From Pedobacter sp. (GTDB taxonomy: Bacteria > Bacteroidota > Bacteroidia > Sphingobacteriales > Sphingobacteriaceae), in the NCBI GenBank assembly GCA_004295885.1, contig SEDG01000173.1, forward strand, positions 1 to 9,528: DNA of 9,528 nt, written 5' to 3'. The notes below the pieces were generated by a model, which saw only the letters and a list, made by a program, of their open reading frames with translations, was not told where the DNA came from and ran no database searches. Positions 5,583 to 9,528 of the stretch are shown piece after piece. The position numbers and the translations under genes were made by a program. Positions within the stretch are counted from its first letter, which is position 1. Each line of letters begins with the position of its first letter.

Positions 5583-5918
5583 CTATATTTCTTCATTCAG
5601 CTTCAATAAAAAATCTTTTAGTTTTTCTAACGAAGCGATAACTTTTTGGTTTTCCTTTACTTCACCGCTATTGTTTTTAAGGTGGTCTTTTGCACCTTTT
5701 AAGGTAAACCCTTTATCATCTACCAAATGAAATATGATTTTTAAATTATCTATGTCTTCTGGTGTAAAAAGTCTATTGCCCTTTTTATTTTTTTTAGGTT
5801 GAAGCACATCGAATTCCTTTTCATAAAACCGAATTTGTGAAGCATTTACGCCAAACATTTCGGTAACCTCACCCATCGTATAGTACATTTTATTAATTTC
5901 TCTCTCTTTATATGGCAT
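5583..5918 (-). CDS. MerR-family transcriptional regulator, short form without effector domain
   Basis: A 111-residue cytoplasmic DNA-binding protein. Residues 12-35 (YYTMGEVTEMFGVNASQIRFYE) form the MerR helix-turn-helix, followed by the wing with KNKKGNRLFTPEDI (43-56) and a second helical pair with KGFTLKGAKDHL (69-80). Residues 90-110 look like the dimerisation coiled coil. There is no Cys anywhere and no C-terminal sensor domain, so it should not bind metal or respond to a ligand as classical MerR members do. The ATG at 5918 is preferred over Met11 because MPYKEREINK fits the start of related Bacteroidota proteins, and GGAGA lies just upstream. It is divergent from alaS, an arrangement I associate with Bacteroidota genomes, so it may control itself and perhaps alaS; its targets are unknown. 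Confidence 0.9.
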   Translation of the reverse strand: MPYKEREINKMYYTMGEVTEMFGVNASQIRFYEKEFDVLQPKKNKKGNRLFTPEDIDNLKIIFHLVDDKGFTLKGAKDHLKNNSGEVKENQKVIASLEKLKDFLLKLNEEI

Positions 5919-5964
5919 CTTCTCCGCTGATTATGAATTGATTGTGAGTTTTACTTAAAGTATT

Positions 5965-5997
5965 CAAATGTAATCTGTTTTTAGTAAATAACCACAA
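5965..5997 (-). promoter_or_regulatory. Candidate promoter of the MerR-like gene
   Basis: On the minus strand TACATTTG (plus-strand 5972-5965) is a perfect match to the Bacteroidota -7 box TAnnTTTG. TTG (5997-5995) lies 22 nt upstream as a -33 box, at the long end of the accepted spacing. Transcription would start near 5960, about 40 nt before the ATG at 5918. Confidence 0.55.
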
Positions 5998-6006
5998 TAA
6001 AAATTT

Positions 6007-6014
6007 TAATTTTG
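6007..6014 (+). promoter_or_regulatory. Candidate -7 promoter box for alaS
   Basis: TAATTTTG is a perfect match to TAnnTTTG. No TTG is found 17-23 nt upstream, so the -33 element is poor and the promoter may be weak or activator-dependent. The predicted start near 6020 would leave a leader of about 125 nt before alaS. Its last base is the first base of the palindrome at 6014-6025. Confidence 0.45.
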
Positions 6015-6025
6015 TTAACGTTAAC
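6014..6025. promoter_or_regulatory. 12-bp perfect palindrome at the predicted alaS transcription start
   Basis: GTTAACGTTAAC is its own reverse complement. It overlaps the end of the candidate alaS -7 box and spans the predicted start site, the usual place for a repressor operator. AlaRS itself or the neighbouring MerR-like protein are possible binders; neither is shown by sequence. Confidence 0.5.
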
Positions 6026-6029
6026 TAAT

Positions 6030-6055
6030 CACAAAGACACAAGGAACACAAAGGA
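6030..6055 (+). repeat. Short A/C-rich repeat in the alaS leader
   Basis: CACAAAG occurs at 6030-6036 and again at 6047-6053, with a related ACACAAGG between them. It lies in the predicted alaS leader. Similar CACAAAG-type intergenic repeats are, as far as I recall, frequent in Pedobacter-like genomes. No function is suggested. Confidence 0.45.
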
Positions 6056-6148
6056 ATTTTTAATTGTAGATAACAGATTTGCGAGCTAGCATTTTTTTTA
6101 GCAACAATTCAACTTTAAAACATTCCAACACTACAACAACTGCAAAAG

Positions 6149-8779
6149 ATGACAGCGAAAGAAATAAGACAGACCTATTTAGATTTTTTCAAAAGTAAAG
6201 AACATCACATTGTGCCATCTGCGCCAATTGTGGTAAAAAACGACCCTACATTGATGTTTACCAATGCAGGGATGAACCAATTTAAAGATTTGTTTTTGGG
6301 TGAAGCCGCCATTAAATATCCTCGTGTTGCCGATACACAGCGCTGTTTACGGGTTTCTGGTAAACACAACGACTTAGAAGAAGTGGGGATTGATACGTAT
6401 CACCATACGATGTTTGAGATGTTGGGCAATTGGAGTTTTGGTGATTATTTTAAAAAAGAAGCCATTGCCTGGAGTTGGGAATTATTAACCGAAGTTTATA
6501 AAATTCCGAAAGACCAATTATACGTGTCTGTATTTGAGGGTGATGAAAAAGAAGGTTTGCCAAGGGATAATGAAGCTTTTGAACTTTGGAAACAATTTGT
6601 AGATGAAGACAGGATTATTTTAGGTAATAAAAAGGATAATTTCTGGGAAATGGGTGATACAGGGCCTTGTGGGCCTTGCTCAGAAATCCATGTAGATTGT
6701 CGTCCCTTAGCAGAAAGAAATGCATCCAGCGGAAAAGATTTAGTAAATGCAGACCATCCTCAAGTAATTGAGATTTGGAATAATGTATTTATGCAATTTA
6801 ACAGAGTGAAGGATGGTTCTTTAAAACCTTTACCAGCACAACATGTAGATACAGGAATGGGTTTTGAACGTTTAGTCCGTGTTCTACAAGGAAAAACGTC
6901 AAATTACGATTCAGATGTTTTCCAGCCATTAATTCAATTTATTTCAGAAAAATCTGGATTTCAATACAGCAGCAGTGCAGAACCTGGAGAAAAGGGATGG
7001 AACGAGGCTGTGGCTATGCGTGTAATGGCCGACCATATTAGAGCTATTTCGTTTGTAATTGCTGATGGCCAATTACCTTCAAACAATAAAGCAGGCTATG
7101 TTATTCGCCGTATTTTGCGTAGAGCGGTACGCTATGCTTATACTTTTTTGAATTTAAAAGAACCATTCTTAAACCAGTTGGTGCCAGTTTTAGCTGAGCA
7201 GTTTAAAGGTGTTTTTGATGAATTGTATTTGCAAAAAGACTTTGTTCAAAAGGTTGTGCTTGAAGAAGAAGTTTCGTTTTTGAGAACTTTAGCAACAGGG
7301 ATTCAGCGGTTTGAGAAGTATGAAACAAAAGATGTAATAAGTGGGGAATTTGCATTTGAACTATATGACACCTTCGGGTTTCCAATAGATTTAACAGAGT
7401 TGATGGCTCGTGAACAGGGTTGGAGCGTCGATATGGAAGGTTTCAACAAAGCACTGGCTGAACAAAAAAATCGTTCTCGTGCTGCAACTGCCATTGATAC
7501 TGGAGATTGGGTAATTGTTAATCAAGATAACGATACGCAGTTTGTGGGTTATGATTTAACGGAAATTGAAACTGAGATTTTAAAATATCGTAAAGTAAGT
7601 GCAAAAGGTAAGGAACAATATCAAATCGTTTTACGCCAAACCCCTTTTTATGCAGAAAGTGGCGGTCAAGTAGGAGATACTGGTCGCTTAGAGGACCATA
7701 GCCGTCAGTTCTGGGTAGAAATTACCGATACTAAAAAAGAAAATGGCGTTATTGTTCATTATACAGATACTTTACCTATCGACCTTGATGGTAAGTTTTG
7801 GGCAGTAATTGATGAAGATAAAAGAGAATTAACCGAAGATAACCACTCCGCAACTCACTTATTACATGCTGCCTTAAAAAAGGTTTTAGGAGCACACGTA
7901 AACCAAAAGGGAAGTTTGGTTAATTCAGAAAACCTACGTTTCGACTTTTCACACTTTGCAAAAATTAGTGAAGATGATTTAGCGGAGATTGAATATATCG
8001 TAAACCAAAAGATTAGAGCTAATATCAAGCTAAAAGAACAAAGAAATGTTCCTTACGATGAAGCAATAAATTCTGGCGTAACTGCTTTATTTGGTGAAAA
8101 ATATGGAGATTTTGTTCGTGTAATTACTTTTGATGACCATTTCTCTAAAGAACTTTGTGGTGGTACGCACGTTAAAGCAACAGGCCAAATTGGTTATTTC
8201 AAAATTGTTTCTGAAAGTGCTGTAGCTGCAGGTGTGCGTAGGATAGAAGCAATTACTGCTGATAAAGCTGAACAATTCATCGTTAACCAAAGTAAAGAGT
8301 TACATCATTTGAGGAGTTTGTTAAAGGGAACGCAAAATATCAGCGCTGCTGTACAAGCTTTAATTGACGAAAATGCCAAACTTAAAAAAGAGGTAGAGAA
8401 AAGCATTTTGGCCAAGGCGGGAGATATGAAGCAAGATATCGCTGCTAAAGCAGAAAATATAAATGGTATCAATTTTATTGCCACTCTAGTAGATTTACCT
8501 AATGCTGAAGCAGTAAAAAACCTAGCTTTTGAAGTAAAAGCTTTAGTGCCAGATTTGTATTTAGTACTCACTACTTTAATTGATGAAAAACCCGGTATAA
8601 CGGTAATGATTTCTGAAAACATTGTTTCAGACAGCTTAAACGCAGCTAAAATTGTTCGTGAGCTGGGTAAAGAAATTCAAGGTGGGGGCGGTGGCCAACC
8701 ATTTTATGCAACAGCAGGTGGTAAAAATGCAGCTGGATTAGCTCAGGTATTGGAAAAAGCGAAAGGCTTTATCAACTAG
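6149..8779 (+). CDS. alaS: Alanine--tRNA ligase (alanyl-tRNA synthetase)
   Basis: A complete 876-residue class II synthetase, the same length as E. coli AlaRS; it charges tRNA-Ala in the cytoplasm. The catalytic core begins with AKEIRQTYLDFF and DPTLMFTNAGMNQFKDLFLG (motif 1 region), followed by QRCLRVSGKHNDLEEVG (motif 2 region), the conserved GDTGPCGPCSEIH (169-181), and motif 3 VDTGMGFERL (233-242). The editing domain has the zinc ligands His566 and His570 (HSATH) and Cys670 and His674 (CGGTH), so Ser/Gly proofreading should be active. A coiled-coil stretch (about 705-760) leads to the C-Ala domain with the Gly-rich GGGGGQP and AGG motifs near the end. The ATG at 6149 lines up with the known start. 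No strong Shine-Dalgarno is present. Upstream lie a perfect -7 box and a palindrome; no convincing terminator follows. Confidence 0.99.
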   Translation: MTAKEIRQTYLDFFKSKEHHIVPSAPIVVKNDPTLMFTNAGMNQFKDLFLGEAAIKYPRVADTQRCLRVSGKHNDLEEVGIDTYHHTMFEMLGNWSFGDYFKKEAIAWSWELLTEVYKIPKDQLYVSVFEGDEKEGLPRDNEAFELWKQFVDEDRIILGNKKDNFWEMGDTGPCGPCSEIHVDCRPLAERNASSGKDLVNADHPQVIEIWNNVFMQFNRVKDGSLKPLPAQHVDTGMGFERLVRVLQGKTSNYDSDVFQPLIQFISEKSGFQYSSSAEPGEKGWNEAVAMRVMADHIRAISFVIADGQLPSNNKAGYVIRRILRRAVRYAYTFLNLKEPFLNQLVPVLAEQFKGVFDELYLQKDFVQKVVLEEEVSFLRTLATGIQRFEKYETKDVISGEFAFELYDTFGFPIDLTELMAREQGWSVDMEGFNKALAEQKNRSRAATAIDTGDWVIVNQDNDTQFVGYDLTEIETEILKYRKVSAKGKEQYQIVLRQTPFYAESGGQVGDTGRLEDHSRQFWVEITDTKKENGVIVHYTDTLPIDLDGKFWAVIDEDKRELTEDNHSATHLLHAALKKVLGAHVNQKGSLVNSENLRFDFSHFAKISEDDLAEIEYIVNQKIRANIKLKEQRNVPYDEAINSGVTALFGEKYGDFVRVITFDDHFSKELCGGTHVKATGQIGYFKIVSESAVAAGVRRIEAITADKAEQFIVNQSKELHHLRSLLKGTQNISAAVQALIDENAKLKKEVEKSILAKAGDMKQDIAAKAENINGINFIATLVDLPNAEAVKNLAFEVKALVPDLYLVLTTLIDEKPGITVMISENIVSDSLNAAKIVRELGKEIQGGGGGQPFYATAGGKNAAGLAQVLEKAKGFIN

Positions 8780-8844
8780 ATTAATTTTCAAATTTGGCAT
8801 ACTAATCGTAGATAACCGAAAGCAACAAGCTTTTAACTAAAGTG

Positions 8845-8873
8845 TTAGGAATTAAGAAAACATTTTATATTTT
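8845..8873 (+). promoter_or_regulatory. Candidate promoter of the outer-membrane protein gene
   Basis: TTA (8845-8847) is followed after 18 nt by TATATTTT (8866-8873), each one base from the Bacteroidota consensus TTG / TAnnTTTG. The predicted start near 8880 gives a 20-nt leader. The 120-nt gap after alaS and the lack of a better candidate support an own promoter. Confidence 0.35.
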
Positions 8874-8899
8874 AGGCCTTAGAAAACTAAATTAACTCA

Positions 8900-9442
8900 A
8901 TGAAGAAATTAATACTTTCAGGCTTATTATTAGCCTCAACTATTTTTACCTACGCACAAAAAGCGGATACTACTGCTAGCAAGAAAACTGGTCTTAGCGG
9001 CAACAACGAGATTAAGCTTAATTTATTTATGACTATTGCTGGGGTACCAGAAATTAATTATGAAAGAATTTTAAGCGACGATATGAGTGTTGGGCTTGCT
9101 GTGTTAATTGGTATAGATGACCTTGATTATAAGTTCGGTATCATACCTAATTACAGAGTTTACTTTGGTGGAAAAAAGGCAAATGGTTTTTTTATTGAAG
9201 GAAATGCTGCGGTTATTGGTTCTCAAAACAATGTTTACTATTATGACTACAGTGGAAATGGCTTTTATAAAAACTCTTCTAAAACCCAAACTAACTTTGG
9301 TTTAGGGGCGGCAGCTGGAGCGAAGTTCTTAACTAAAAATGGTTTTGTTGGCGAAATCTATTTGGGAGCAGGGAGACTTTTCGGAGATAATTCTATCGAT
9401 GCTTATCCAAGAGCGGGTATTACGATTGGCAAAAGATTTTAA
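8900..9442 (+). CDS. Secreted outer-membrane beta-barrel-like protein
   Basis: A 180-residue exported protein. Residues 1-19 form a signal peptide (MKK, hydrophobic core, cleavage after TYA before Gln20). After a Thr/Ser/Lys linker, NEIKLNLFMTIAGVPEINYERIL (36-58) opens a series of alternating hydrophobic/aromatic strands separated by turns: GLAVLIGI, KFGIIPNYRVYFG, GFFIEGNAAVIG, NFGLGAAAGAKFL, GFVGEIYLGAGRLFG and a final AGITIGKRF. The terminal Phe and the small size suggest an eight-stranded barrel, of the type often annotated as DUF3575 or outer-membrane beta-barrel protein in Bacteroidota. Function is unknown. It appears to be a single-gene unit, with its own candidate promoter and a strong terminator. 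Confidence 0.85.
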   Translation: MKKLILSGLLLASTIFTYAQKADTTASKKTGLSGNNEIKLNLFMTIAGVPEINYERILSDDMSVGLAVLIGIDDLDYKFGIIPNYRVYFGGKKANGFFIEGNAAVIGSQNNVYYYDYSGNGFYKNSSKTQTNFGLGAAAGAKFLTKNGFVGEIYLGAGRLFGDNSIDAYPRAGITIGKRF

Positions 9443-9444
9443 AT

Positions 9445-9478
9445 AAAAAAGTCCCGACCATTTGGTCGGGACTTTTTT
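9445..9478. terminator. Strong bidirectional intrinsic terminator
   Basis: The GC-rich stem GTCCCGACC (9451-9459) / GGTCGGGAC (9464-9472) encloses the loop ATTT and is flanked by A6 on the left (9445-9450) and T6 on the right (9473-9478). It is therefore an efficient terminator on both strands. It starts 2 nt after the outer-membrane protein stop, and suggests that a convergent gene may lie beyond the window edge. Confidence 0.95.
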
Positions 9479-9495
9479 ATTTGTTTTGATTAATG

Positions 9496-9528
9496 CTTCC
9501 CTTTTCCGTTCCCGTTATTCCCTTTTCC
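9496..9528 (+). repeat. C/T-rich degenerate heptad repeat running off the window edge
   Basis: Steps of seven give CTTCCCT, TTTCCGT, TCCCGTT, ATTCCCT and a partial TTTCC. Only two G occur (9508, 9514). Like the other two heptad tracts it follows the end of a plus-strand gene, 18 nt after the terminator. Its full length is not visible. Confidence 0.6.

Noticed and set aside
5539..5730. 63-codon open frame on plus over the heptad repeat and the 3' part of the MerR-like gene
   Set aside because: Its Phe/Ser-rich product comes from the reverse strand of Lys/Glu-rich MerR codons and the repeat; it is a shadow.
8305..8622. 105-codon open frame on minus within alaS
   Set aside because: It lies inside the C-terminal coding region of a full-length AlaRS and shows no independent motif or start signal.
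8819..8833. Possible alaS terminator, AAAGC-AACAA-GCTTT followed by a short T-run
   Set aside because: The stem is only 5 bp and mostly A-T, with a T-run of four interrupted by AAC; too weak to call as an intrinsic terminator.
1..9528. CRISPR array, phage, toxin-antitoxin or defence system
   Set aside because: The only tandem repeats are contiguous heptads without spacers. No nuclease, integrase, transposase or toxin-like proteins are encoded, and the genes are typical chromosomal ones.

Overview
The window looks like chromosomal DNA from a Bacteroidota species, probably a Sphingobacteriaceae (Pedobacter-like) member. This is inferred from low GC, signal peptides cleaved just before Gln, scarce Shine-Dalgarno sequences, perfect matches to the Bacteroidota promoter box TAnnTTTG, and the style of the proteins, especially the short MerR-like regulator next to alaS. 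I see no insertion sequence, phage gene, CRISPR array, rRNA or tRNA. Most of the window is housekeeping or envelope gene content.

Layout. 1-261 is the 3' end of a CmoA-like carboxy-SAM synthase. It is followed after 1 nt by an ICMT/PEMT-type membrane methyltransferase (263-985) and after 4 nt by a secreted SMP-30/gluconolactonase-like protein with a TTG start (990-1880); these three look like one operon. A stretch of degenerate 7-bp tandem repeats almost free of G (about 1884-2057) separates them from a 3-hydroxyisobutyrate dehydrogenase-family gene (2072-2920). That gene converges on an SDR oxidoreductase (2963-3763, minus), with a strong bidirectional hairpin terminator between them. The gap 3764-4075 holds an outward-facing inverted repeat. 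It is followed by a small unrecognised ORF (4076-4270) that converges, 2 nt apart, on an MscS-type channel gene (4273-5061, minus). Divergent from mscS is a small lipoprotein gene (5243-5437) ending in a good hairpin terminator. Then come a minus-strand MerR-like regulator (5583-5918) and, divergent from it, alaS (6149-8779), with promoter boxes for both genes and a 12-bp perfect palindrome between them. The window ends with a secreted outer-membrane beta-barrel-like protein (8900-9442), a very strong terminator, and another short heptad repeat at the edge.

How it fits together. Apart from the first three-gene operon and the divergent merR/alaS pair, the genes are mostly separate transcription units with envelope, tRNA-charging and redox roles, and I see no evidence of a new multi-gene system. 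The most interesting signals are non-coding: (i) heptad repeats of the same period at three places, always C/T-rich and G-poor on the strand transcribed from the upstream gene, which resemble Rho-loading sequences; (ii) the paired outward-facing 26-nt motifs at 3834-3859 and 3930-3955; (iii) the palindrome at the predicted alaS transcription start, recalling the autoregulation described for E. coli alaS.
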